From Paramacrobiotus metropolitanus (lineage: Eukaryota > Tardigrada > Eutardigrada > Parachela > Macrobiotidae): a stretch of 64,000 bases of DNA. The translations under genes were made by a program, and so were the position numbers. Where the stretch lies: the NCBI RefSeq assembly GCF_019649055.1, contig NW_026570295.1, positions 558,001 through 622,000 on the forward strand, given 5' to 3'. The notes under the pieces were generated by a model that saw nothing but the letters and a program-made list of their open reading frames with translations, was not told the origin of the DNA and did no database searches. This document shows, in pieces, positions 19,436 through 29,816 of the stretch; position 1 is the stretch's first letter, and every line of letters begins with the position of its first letter.

Positions 19436-21290
19436 GCTGTGGGTGTACCGACAAGCGCAAGACTTACATCGTCAATTGGAGGACCAAAAGAAGATCAAAG
19501 AGGTCGACGAACGAATCTCCTCGATGAAAGTCCATCCCCCACCGACTAGCTACGAGCCGGAAATAAAGATCCGGTTACCGGCACTTACACAGGGTCGCTC
19601 GGAAACCGAGCAACTGATGCACAACATACGCGATGTCTTCGTCGGAGATCCACACCGACCAAGGACGGGCGCATCGGTGACAATGATGATGAACATGCCG
19701 GACGAAACCCAACAGCCGGTTACCCTTGTCCCGGCGACTCAGGAACAGTTGATGGCAATCCCACATAGGGCAACGCCAGTAGTCACACAGGCTCGTCCAA
19801 CTGTTTCCCAGCAGATTCCCCAACATGGAAACCGGACTCAACCGGCGGCTCAACAGCAGCAGCGCCGACCTAGCAAGAACCTTGCGGGACACGACCTCCG
19901 ACATAGGATCGGTCCAGTAGATCTTCGAGACAGAATCGAAGAACAACGGGCCGTTATTCGACAAGTCGGAAAAGAGCCGACAAGACCTCCACCAGGGAAA
20001 CGGACTGGATCTGGAGAGACGGGAATCGGACTTACGGTCGACTTAACAAATAAGTCGAAACGTAACTTTGTCCCACCCGAACAGCAGCCAGAAGCCCAAC
20101 AGGTAGAACCGGTGGTAGAAGTCCAAGCTGGACCAGCGGCTCAACCGGAACAAATGGACGTCGATGTAGCCGACCAAATGGCACAACTACCACAAGTGGA
20201 AGTGCCGATCCGAGAAGATCCTCGCTATGATCATGCCCGACAACAGGGAATCGAGTTCGTCATGCTACACCCAACCGAACGAACGAATCACATCATGAAC
20301 GTTATGAACTACGAGGAACGGAATCGACCAGAAGTTTGGCGGATGGTAGAAAACCTCCGTCAATTCCTCGTCCGATCCGGATATCAGACGCTGCTGGAAC
20401 AGCATCAGTGGCAACCCGACTTCAACATGAACGCGCACACAGCGCAGAATGTTGAACACCCATATACCAGATCGAATGCGTTGCCGTCGATGACTGATCC
20501 GGTCTTACTGAACGTACCGCTTTACAGCCCGGACGGAACGCGCGCGAGCCATCTAGGAGCTCGGGAATACCCTCACGACGAGTTGGAGAGTATTGCCCTA
20601 TTCGTCATCACGGACGCCCACCCAGCCTTTGTAATCACCGCGGCTCGGGCAGCACTGGACTTAACCCAGTATCTTCTCGAAGGGGAAGTCGACATGGCCC
20701 AAGATGGAGTCACGGCATTCCTGCGATTCATCTTCGCAGCACGACTCGGCAATTACTTTTGCCATTACACCCTGTACGGACTGTACCAGAACGAAATGAT
20801 ACCAGCGGCCTTGGAAACCCTCGCAGCCCAACTCGGCACACCAATGAGAAGTGTTATCCTCGCCGTCTGGATGCGCGACTTGCTGTACACCCACGAACGA
20901 TATGCGACAAAGTATGCCTTTCGTGAGGATCACGTAGATCCCAGCGACGACGCAACTCGATTCATCAGCTGGTACCGCGAAAGGAAGACTTTGCCTTGCA
21001 GATTCAACTCGTCGCCCTACGAACTTTGGATGCCGGATGACATAGCACCCGGCGCACGACCGTATGCGCTGCGGCTCCAAAAACAGGCGGCCAGGGAATC
21101 GAAGAAGGGTAGAACAGATCGCCCCGGTCAGGAGACGGATGAGACCGACGAGATGTCTCAAAGGAGTGGCCCGGCGACTTGTAAACCCAAGGATTCGGCT
21201 ATACGGCCACATCACCGACCTCGCCCGGAGAACGAAGAGGAAGAGGACTACTTCGGCGGCGACAAACCCGTCGAAGTCCCACTCAGTTAA
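19425..21290 (+). CDS. orphan array segment 7b, C-terminal protein (about 620 codons)
   Basis: The longest intact piece. It starts with a charged coiled-coil-like region (DLHRQLEDQKKIKEVDERIS) and a Gln/Pro-rich linker. A globular, mostly helical region (residues about 290-540) contains RNRPEVWRMVENLRQFLVRS, FVITDAHPAFVITAARAALD and MRSVILAVWMRDLLYTHERY. It ends in an acidic tail at a TAA (21288-21290). The opening codon is TTG, so the frame is probably entered from upstream. No RT, integrase, helicase or protease motif is present. I cannot name the family. Confidence 0.55.
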   Translation: MTDRLWVYRQAQDLHRQLEDQKKIKEVDERISSMKVHPPPTSYEPEIKIRLPALTQGRSETEQLMHNIRDVFVGDPHRPRTGASVTMMMNMPDETQQPVTLVPATQEQLMAIPHRATPVVTQARPTVSQQIPQHGNRTQPAAQQQQRRPSKNLAGHDLRHRIGPVDLRDRIEEQRAVIRQVGKEPTRPPPGKRTGSGETGIGLTVDLTNKSKRNFVPPEQQPEAQQVEPVVEVQAGPAAQPEQMDVDVADQMAQLPQVEVPIREDPRYDHARQQGIEFVMLHPTERTNHIMNVMNYEERNRPEVWRMVENLRQFLVRSGYQTLLEQHQWQPDFNMNAHTAQNVEHPYTRSNALPSMTDPVLLNVPLYSPDGTRASHLGAREYPHDELESIALFVITDAHPAFVITAARAALDLTQYLLEGEVDMAQDGVTAFLRFIFAARLGNYFCHYTLYGLYQNEMIPAALETLAAQLGTPMRSVILAVWMRDLLYTHERYATKYAFREDHVDPSDDATRFISWYRERKTLPCRFNSSPYELWMPDDIAPGARPYALRLQKQAARESKKGRTDRPGQETDETDEMSQRSGPATCKPKDSAIRPHHRPRPENEEEEDYFGGDKPVEVPLS

Positions 21291-21894
21291 GACCGAGTTC
21301 CCACATTGGAACTCGACCCCCCACTTGGAACATCTCAGGGGACTTAACGCCGAGAAACGGCATGGTCGAGAATCGACCTGACTCAGAAACAGTCTAGCTG
21401 AGAAACAGCACGGTCGAGAAACGACTTCGGAATGGACACTTTTCTTTAGTTCTTTTTACAGAAACTGATTAACCATGTACACAGCGGACGTCAACGATGA
21501 CTTTGCCAGAATGCTGACTACATAAGTCAGCCAGACTCTTCGGTTTGACCCGGACACGAGTGGTTAGACCTGACAAGCCGGCTTTTTCCACCGTTCCGGA
21601 ACGTCATCCGAGGAATCCCTGGTTAGAACTGAGCAAACCGACCTCAGTTCCCCAGTATGGCACCGGCAGATCGCGAACCACATGTGCTACGACCGGAAGC
21701 CAACAGCCGCCTCGGCCTAAGATAGCAAATCGCGAACCACGTTTTGCTACCATTGGAGCCAACAGAAGCCCCAATCCGCGTTACATGGAGCTGATCACAC
21801 AGTTACATGGTACAGATTGCGCCGTTAACCATGATCAGCTACGAAGATTACTCCGGCCAACCGACTCCGGAGCACAGACCGAGAGGATTACGCT

Positions 21895-21937
21895 AACATG
21901 GTGCGAAACACGTCGTTGCGCGCGTTTCACACCATGT
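21895..21937. repeat. long-stem hairpin
   Basis: ACATGGTGCGAAAC pairs with GTTTCACACCATGT across a 14-nt loop, with one 2-nt mismatch. One of the strongest stems after the end of the last orphan frame. Confidence 0.65.
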
Positions 21938-22280
21938 TTGCCAAGCACCCGTGGCCCACCTCGGAACCGGGTAGCCGAGCAGCCTTCACCATTGTAAACA
22001 GCGGAAATCCCTCGGCCGAGCCGTCTACAGCGCAGGAAGACTCGGATTCGACTATACGTACTCAAGCCGACCACAAAGGTCGACTTTGTACTTCACCCAT
22101 AAAATAGAGACATTGCGGACATAGCTGCATCAACCGACCCCACAGGTCGGTTGTGCAAGCCGACCACACAAGTCGGTTTCGGAAACGATAGCCAATCAGA
22201 CGGCTGATTCACGATTATCTACCTTAGCCGACCACACAGATCGACTAAGTACATGGTAGCCGACTAACGAGAAGTCGACA

Positions 22281-22309
22281 TTATGGCCGACCACACAGGT
22301 CGACCATAA
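22281..22309. repeat. 12-bp stem hairpin, ACACA loop
   Basis: TTATGGCCGACC, loop ACACA, GGTCGACCATAA. The single mismatch is C/A on the plus strand, which would be a G-U pair in minus-strand RNA. Confidence 0.8.
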
Positions 22310-23170
22310 CGGCCAACAGAAGTCCAGGAGGAATGGATGGAAGCTAGCAGGAGTTACGTGGCAGCCCAGCCGGATTCTCCGTTTGAACCCAGACCCACAG
22401 GGACTAGGAACCTGTACCCGGAGTCCAACCGCAGTCTCCCCCGGATGATATCGGGTAAGCTAGCCGATTCACCGGTGACCACGACTACGCGCGCCTTGAA
22501 CGTGCTGCCATTTCCTGAAGAGGAACAGCGACGGTGATTTGGCCGCCACTCCAACGACTCCGCCGCGACCTGTTTCCCCATGTCTCCCCAATGGAACATC
22601 CTAGGCAGACCGAGTTAGAACACTCGACCTGCACCCCCTTAACGAACGCCGATGACGATGACCACCTGCCCGCAACAGTAACGGCCAGTTGGCCAGCGTC
22701 ACCGGTAAAAAAAAATTTCCCCGTGGACGTGAGTTGTCTACCCCCAACAGAAGCGGCTAGGCGTCTCAGGTTCGCGACAAAACAAAACGGAAGAATAGGA
22801 TCTGACGACCTCAGGGACTTGCATGTGCATGAAGTTTAAAAACCAAAGAGCTCGGCTTGGCAACTGGGGCCACAGAGACCCTTAGTGTTGTAAGCGAGCA
22901 CAATTGCATGACGAAACGCCAGTCACTCGGCCAACAGATGCCAAGGAAACCGTAACTGCGCGGGACTCGGCCGCCCAGAGGTATGACTAGCCAACAGAAG
23001 CTCGGATCCGACCCAGAGTTCATGTCAGGAATCACAGAAGGAACGGAGTTGTGCTGCTGAATATCCCTCTGCCAGCCAGAGCTGACCGTAGGATATCCGA
23101 ACAACGGAGACCCGGTCAACTGTAGCCGGATGCACAGAACTCCTAAGAATAGACCATCAGGCTGAGGGCC

Positions 23171-23550
23171 TAACCGACCTTGAACGGAAGTCGGAAGCCA
23201 CCGGACGGAGGTAGGAAGTGTACGACAACAGGTCGGAAAACCAATCAGAAACGCGAAATCGACCTCCCAGCGGAAGAACTTAGCCTTTCGGCGGATGAAC
23301 ACAAAGTTCATCCGACCTAGCGAAGTCGGACACAGCTGACCCTGGAATACCCACATGGATAACCGACCTCAAACGAAGGTCGGAAGTGACCGAACAGAGG
23401 TCGGAAGAATGCGACAACAAGTCGGCAAAGGCATTTGGAAGTCGAGAACCGACCTCCTAACGGAAAAATTCAGCCTTCGGACGGATGAACACACAGTTCA
23501 TCCGACCTTCCGAAGTCGACCATAACCGACCTCAAGTCGGAAGTCGGAAA
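23171..23550. repeat. two tandem copies of a ~191-bp unit
   Basis: Both copies carry AACCGACCT..., a CGACAACAAGTCGG-like block, GACCTCC.AACGGAA and a perfect 9-bp hairpin (CGGATGAAC ... GTTCATCCG). The loop is ACAAA in copy 1 and ACACA in copy 2. Stems are conserved between copies. Confidence 0.75.
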
Positions 23551-24300
23551 CTTAGTCGGCATGACGGAAGAAGATAGATCGCTGTCTGCGGTGGACGAAT
23601 TCGACCTGAAGGAGCTTGTTTAGCCCCACATGGGCATGTCATTGCAGGTTAACCCTAGTCGACCACCGACGGATAGGATAACCGACCTTGACTACAGGTC
23701 GGACGGGATAGCCGACCTCGACTGGACACTTCCACCGAAGAAACCCTTGAATTCCGATCGGACCTTCGAGCCAGTTCGACTCGGATTACTCCAAATCAGG
23801 CTCGTGGTAGCAGTTTGAACGGTTGTAACCGACCACATTTGAACGGAACTGCTGTACATGACGACCACAAAGGCCGCATGACTTACACACAGCTTTTTCC
23901 GACCTGAACTTTAGGAATTCGGAACATAGCCGAATTACCCCCGCCGCTGGTTGACTTACCGGTAGGCCGACCTTGGTCAAACCGACCTCGGTCCTATTCT
24001 CCATTCAGAGAGGATGCCTCGGCATTTGCAACCGCAACAGTGCCTCTCTACCCCGGACGGACGGATACGAGTCGGAAGTAAGTGTTTAACCGTGCTTATC
24101 CGACCTCGGTGAATGTAAACGGTTATTACGGGTAACTCGGGAACCGATGCCCCGGACCCAACTTACCGGACCAACGTGGACAGGAGACCCCGTGGAGACC
24201 TAGTTGCCCCGTGGACGTCATCCTAGTCGGAATAGGACCCCGGACAGATTTTTGCATTTTTTAGCATTTTTGTTTCTCCCTAACAAACGGAATTGTATTT

Positions 24301-25138
24301 TTCTAGTTCGATCTCTCTGACAGATCTGTTTTGTAACCTCTTGTGCTCACTGGAATTGTGATTAAACTTTTTTTCATATTTTCTTTCGCGCTGCATAAAC
24401 TTTCATTACACTTTTTCTTTTCACATTGTTCTCCGATGCCAACAGAAGCAAGAAGCCAGCCAACAGATGCATCACCGGTCCAACGAAACGCCCGAGCGGC
24501 TTCCGGATTTCTCGGCCGTGAGTGGTTTCCACTCATGGGTTCGGACGTGAAGAAGGGACGGTCAACCGGACACCGGACTCCCACTGCGGAGGACGCATAC
24601 CGGCGACCCCACATGGGTCCGACCGGAGAGTTGTGCGGTACTGGTGCGGTACCGAGTCGGAGCATCCTTCGCAGGAGCTCGGATTCCCGCCCAGAGGCAT
24701 GTCAGAGGCGTACGACTGCGCCTGGTGCGTACGGTCCACATAGGACGTACTTGCACCCATTGCATGCCTTTATCGCCTCTCTCGCTGTACGTACGTGTGC
24801 TGCTGCACTGCACTCATCCGCTGAAGCGGATATACGCAGCGCATACACTGAGCCACACTTGCTCTCTCGTTCCTCTCTCGCAGTATGACTCAGCGTTCAT
24901 ACGCGCGCGTTGGATAGAGTCCAGTCTGCGCATCATCACACAGCTGATGGCACACAGCACGTGGTTGCCGCCAGCACTTCTTTCACGCCATCAGACGCTC
25001 AAGAACCTTGTTAGCATTCACTTGCTAGATTTAGCCATCAGTGCTTTGTTCTTGCTTTCCTGCTATTACGCAGCATTGTTCCCCCTTTATTTGTACAATA
25101 AAGCTCACTCGTGATCTCCTCGTGCTTGTCTGTTACGT
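24301..25138 (+). other. region between hairpin array and dispersed repeat
   Basis: T-rich stretches (24240-24430), then GC-richer sequence without a convincing gene. An AATAAA at about 25097 could be the polyadenylation signal of a transcript covering the orphan array. Short frames here show no domain features. Confidence 0.35.
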
Positions 25139-25985
25139 GCCGCTTACAAAGGCACCGGATATCATTTGATTCCTTGTTTTGGAAATAAAATGTTCGTCCG
25201 TGGACTGGAATATGCGGACAGCCAAAAACTAAAATGCGCTATTCAGTCTGCTTATTACAGATATACCTATCTTAGAAACTTCTAGTGATTTCTTTTTTAT
25301 TAAAATCATCTGATTATCTTTTGAGCGCATCCAAAAAAAATTACTTATATAAAGATGGCCCGCTGTTTAGTGGTGGAGGTCAATTACATTTGGGTAAGCG
25401 TTGCGCGTCGGGTAACGGGGAAACGCGTAAAAAATATGACGTAACAGCGCGTAAACAAGCAAACATTCTGATTCGCAGTCACAAAATCTGGGATGGGTTT
25501 TCAGCTTACTTGTCCGCGTAAGCGTTGCGCTTCGACGTCGAAGCGCAACCATTACCCAAACCACGAGTAACTCGTAACTCTCCTGCACAGATCAACAAAA
25601 TGTGTGTGTGTTTGGACCAAAAGTAAATGCAACGACCCAGAGTCACATTCCAAAACTCATAATTAACTTTTTTGACGTAATACCACATTTACCACATTAC
25701 AGCATTAAAAATGAGTTTTTCAGTTCCACTTCGGTGTTCAATTTCTTTCTTGGCGCGGAAGCGTACTCGACTTACGACTGGACGATAATTTTTTCGCTAA
25801 GTCATGGATGGTTTTTTACGCGTTACTCCGTTACCCGACGCGCATCGGTTGCCCAAATGTAATTGACCTCTACCAGTGAAAATAAACATTATTCATAATG
25901 GTAGTTGTGGTCCTTTGCCTACGCAGCGATACTAACACCCCAAAACACCTGCCATTATGATTATGCATATTTTATATAAAACGCC
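25139..25985 (+). repeat. dispersed repeat R, copy 1 (interrupted by a MITE)
   Basis: It begins GCCGCTTACAAAGGCACCGG and matches the sequence from 38579 with scattered substitutions and indels: CTTGTTT...AAATAAAA.GTT, CTAGTGATT.CTTTTTTATTA, and GGTAGT.GTGGTCCTTTGC. The match stops at 25370 and resumes at about 25876, the span occupied by an inverted-repeat element. No coding frame. Confidence 0.75.
25371..25875. mobile_element. 505-bp MITE-like element with ~57-bp terminal inverted repeats
   Basis: The ends TGGTGGAGGTCAATTACATT... and the reverse complement of the right end (TGGTAGAGGTCAATTACATT...) match over about 57 bp, to ACGCGTAAAAAA. It contains a perfect 24-bp internal palindrome (25525-25548). 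The uninterrupted repeat copy at 38.8 kb gives the empty site. No transposase is encoded, so it would be non-autonomous. A target-site duplication is not clear. Confidence 0.85.
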
Positions 25986-27189
25986 CTTATTCATGTAGCA
26001 TGTAAGGCAGATTTGCCGAGAGTAGCGTGCATGCCAAAACCACCGGAGCTATATGAGGTACGGACGTGTAACGCATGAACTCTTCGTTGGATTACTTAGC
26101 ACGTGGCCACAATCCCCGCTTTCCATGTGCCATTTATTTATAAAAGGCAAAATGCAGCAGCTTTCGCCCCAATGATTTAAGGAAACGAGTAGCATTAACA
26201 AATGCACTATCACAACAAAACCAACTTTTACCTGAAAAATTAAAAAATGGGAATAGGAAGAACTTAGTGCGCCTACAAATCAGAACATGCAGACAGTCGC
26301 GCGCTAGAACGATCAATCAACCTTAAAAAATAAGATGCAGGTTTCGTTGTGCCACTATTTTGTAAATGATTTGTACTACGTACGACAGCAGTACATATTT
26401 GAAGGCTCGTATTATGCCGTATGTGAAGTTTAATGTCTGTGACAGGCGACCGCAATCGAAGTTACGTGGTTAAAACTTAAAATTATGCCGTATCTGAAGT
26501 TTAATGTCTGTGACAGGCGACTGCAGTCGCAGTTACGAAGTTAAAAAAATATTGTTTTTCAACTTTTTACTGCAGCACCGTGGAATTTTGCAGCTATCGA
26601 GCAGTGATGAAAAAGTGATGACCCACCTGCGGTGGTTCGTGCTGCCTGAGTAAAATACATATTTTCGAAAATTTTTCATCGATTAGTGTTGTAAACAATA
26701 AGCTGCGCAAAAAAATTGTTTATAATAAGTAGATACGTACTGTACTTCAAAAAATTTAAAACGAAGTCGCCGTCTTCGTTTACATAACGAAGTCGGCGTC
26801 TTCGTTTACATCCATCTTCAAACATGGAAGATGAACCGATAGGTTGATCATTGTGCGTCCTGCCCTTCGCCTGGTTGCCATTAATGCGACGCACATCTAG
26901 TTGCTAACTGCATCCAAAGCTAGTTGCAAATTGCATCTAAAAACCTGTTATGTTATGTGATTCTGCACACGCGTTGAAAATGCTGAGTCGGAGAGATCAA
27001 CTGAATTAAAATTTATTGAAAATTGAAAGGAAACTACATATCTGTACGTCAATTAAATGAACAAGGATAATCATTGCTGTATAATTGTGTCCTTTTCCAG
27101 CGAGTAAAATGAAAAACCCGGGTGTTTTGAAAGCGAGAAGTATTAAACAATAGCGTTCGCAAGCGTCTTTGCCGGTACAGATTGTTAGG
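25986..27189. other. intergenic region with small tandem duplications
   Basis: I see no gene. A 71-bp unit (ATTATGCCGTAT.TGAAGTTTAATG...) occurs twice, at 26411-26478 and 26482-26549. A 26-bp unit (ACGAAGTCG.CGTCTTCGTT) occurs twice, at 26761-26811. Confidence 0.6.
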
Positions 27190-28005
27190 TTAGCCTGGTC
27201 TGTGGCGAATGAGATCGCCGGCGTTAGCGTGGGCTCGGACGCGGCCAGACGTAGCACGATGTTGAGCGCTATCTTGCTGATTAGGTTGTCTGCCGCTATC
27301 CCCAGCAGGCGACGAGCTGCCGGACGGACGATTGGCATTATGGTTAGTATCCCTGTTGACAGGACGCATGTTTGAAGCAATAGTCTGGTTCCCAGGTGAT
27401 CCGTTGATTCCAGTTCCATCCAACGCCGTACTTTGAGCGCTGAGAGCGTTTTGATAGGGACCTTTCTGGGCAGGAACTATGGCCAAAGGTGAGGACTGAT
27501 TCCCGGTCGGCCCGTCGCCGTTAAGAACCGACTTCTGAGTACTGGAAACCAGGCTTGGAAGGCGGTACTAAAAAAGAGAAACCTAGCACAACTGACTACC
27601 GTAATAGGAACCGCCAACGAGATTTGAGTTTTATACGAGTACAGGTGATAGGTGAACGCACAGTCTGCACTTACCGTTGTGGCCGCAGCTACTGGCTCTG
27701 GAGAATGTGTCACGGGTGAACATATTCCCGTATTGTTAATGCTAGTTCTCATTGCCGGAAAGGAACATCGGCAGTACAGGGGGCTCCCGCACTCTTTTTC
27801 TCCGGTGCATGGTAATCCATCCATACATACACCACTCACACCATGAGCTGCAAAAAAAGTATAGTACATAAAAATGTGAAAGAAAATGATCAGTTGTCTT
27901 ACTTGTAATAACTGTGGTTGAAGTGGTGGTGTCAAAGGCCACTGCTGCCGCAATATATACACTGAACTGAAATATAAGCGCAAATACATCGGCCAGACGC
28001 CCCAT
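27190..28005 (-). CDS. secreted Cys-rich protein, three exons (206 aa)
   Basis: Exons 28005-27903, 27847-27675 and 27534-27190 join in phase, with donors GTAAGA and GTAAGT and acceptors TTGCAG and CTCAG. Exon 1 encodes a signal peptide (ADVFALIFQFSVYIAAAVA). Exon 2 has a compact Cys module (GVCMDGLPCTGEKEC, then CRC and GIC) resembling EB or colipase/dickkopf-type small disulfide folds. Exon 3 is an Asn/Gln/Ser/Pro-rich tail without Cys. Total coding length is 621 nt, a multiple of three, which supports the model. The exact family is not identified; an extracellular role is inferred from the signal and Cys spacing. Confidence 0.65.
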
Positions 28006-28152
28006 CGTTATCAACAGAGAACTAACTGTATTGCAATTACTTAAAAAATTTAATTCTGGACTAATGTTGCTACCATACCTTGTTCTTTTTAGTCGTGAGA
28101 AATCTGTTTTATTCCATTTTTTTGTCTGCCTAAGCGATTGTTCTCAGGCGGT

Positions 28153-28468
28153 TCCTGTAAAATGCCTTGTACTCTGTAGACTCGAAAAAATTCCGGGATT
28201 TTGCTGGACTGGTAATGCATTAACCGTGCGAAGCTTAGCACTTTTCAAGCGTTTCAGAACAGATTTCCTGCAATCCTCTTCGGAAGGATCTTCAATTACT
28301 GCTGATAACCTAGCTTTATTAAAAGTACCCGTAGCTTGCGCAGCAAACTGTGATCGGTATCCAGTGAAAATTCACGAAAAAGCACTGACGCAGAGGTATT
28401 GTTCGAATCGCATTTATCAAAACACTTCAGGACCGCATAACAGGGTATCTGTATCACTATATGTATAA
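28153..28468 (+). CDS. possible exon of an unidentified Cys-containing protein
   Basis: After a good acceptor (TTGTTCTCAG, 28143-28152), the frame stays open for about 105 codons to a stop at 28466-28468. It contains six Cys (VKCLVLC, GFCW, VACAANC, RYCS). No upstream exon is found. It could be a real exon or chance; low support. Confidence 0.25.
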
Positions 28469-28469
28469 A

Positions 28470-29816
28470 GCGGTATGTGTTTCAAGTCCGATATAACAGG
28501 AATATACATATACTGCGGCGTGCTGCATTCACGACATAGCAAAGTAAGAAAAGATTTTGTGTTTTATAAAGTAAAAAAGGTGCTCCAGAAATGAATTTTT
28601 TTGTAAAAGTATCCTACAATTTTTCCGGTTTAAAAAAATGAAAGTTTCTTAAGAAAATTCAAAATTCATTAATTCAGAATTAGACACTTTGTTTGCTGCC
28701 GGAAATAAAAAATATTTTTATTTGTATAGAGCTTTCTAAGGCACTAGTTAACATTCGAATACACTTCTTCCGATGCCACTGTACGGACCGTTTATTTCCG
28801 CAGTTAGCACAGCTGTACAGTTTATTTTCACAGTTAGCGCAGTTGTACAGGTACAGTCTACTTCTGGAACACTATATTGCTTACAGATGCCTCTACATTT
28901 TATGCAATAAAGTGAATAAGCTAAGGAAGAACTACTCTAGTGCAGTGTACCACCACATCTGTACATGCATATTTAAGTAATGGATTCGTTAAACATTTGT
29001 GTTTTAATAAAATCTGTGGAAGCACGAAAATGTGTAAAATAGGAATTGACTTAAAAATGAAACACTTTGCGATAAAATTTAAACACAAGTTACTAAAACG
29101 CCCATACACAGTGGTTATACAAAAAGTCTTGATGTGGTACAGCATGGCATGTAGTATTTACAATATCATTTCTTGTAAAGCTCAGCTTTTCTGCTCAGTG
29201 GAATAATGAACTGGTCTTTAACACGTATCACGATACAAGTGTATCGTATCACGTATCACGTATCACGATCACGCTAAGTACAAAAAACCCATAATTATCA
29301 TGATAATAAGTATCATCGCCACCTTGGATCAGGATAGTGACCGTCCATTACGCTTGAAATAAGACAAATAGCATTCCCATGTACGTCCACGGCATGAGTG
29401 CACATACGGGAAACCGCAAAATTTATGCGCTCTTTACACTATACGCAAAAAATCAAACCGCATCACGAAAACGATAAAGGTATGACCCATCATAAATTTA
29501 TCACTTCCTACTCGAGTAGTCGTATTCGCTGAGTCGGTTGTGATACCTAAGTTCACTCATTTAACGACGCAGGGCCTTATGTGCAGAAATCGGCACGAGT
29601 ACAGTCTGTATACAACGAAACAAGGACAATTCAGAAGCTTTGCGTAACTTGTTCCATATTTTATTGAAACTGCCTTCGCTTATGGCTTCAACGAAACCAT
29701 GTAACCACTAAACAAAATACGGGAAGATTCGCACTACCGATACTGAGACAGGTAACCATATCAGAGCACTAAAGAAATGGGCACACAAGGTTCCCAGTCT
29801 GCCGTTGTAAGTTCTT
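28470..29816. other. intergenic region
   Basis: AT-rich and without recognised genes. A short cluster of ATCACG/CGTATCACGTATC repeats lies at about 29222-29276. Confidence 0.5.

Larger units (their letters stand above)
21291..24300. repeat. non-coding 3' region rich in AC-loop hairpins
   Basis: About 3 kb without a convincing long frame. It is full of inverted repeats built on CCGAC/GTCGG separated by A/C-rich loops such as ACACA, ACAAA and CAACAGAA. Clear examples: 22064-22086, 22131-22153, 22223-22249, 22281-22309, 23292-23314 and 23482-23504. The motif CCAACAGAAG recurs at about 18948, 21768, 22315, 22748, 22991 and 24440. GC content is visibly higher than in the flanks. It looks like the 3' untranslated part of the orphan array. 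Confidence 0.7.

Noticed and set aside
21720-21765. Second primer-binding-site-like sequence (minus strand TGGTAGCAAAACGTGG)
   Set aside because: It is embedded in another hairpin (TAGCAAA ... TTTTGCTA) and no LTR end lies beside it.
22064-24120. CRISPR array or tRNA-like cluster in the hairpin region
   Set aside because: Spacing is irregular, stems differ between copies and no tRNA cloverleaf with anticodon could be drawn.
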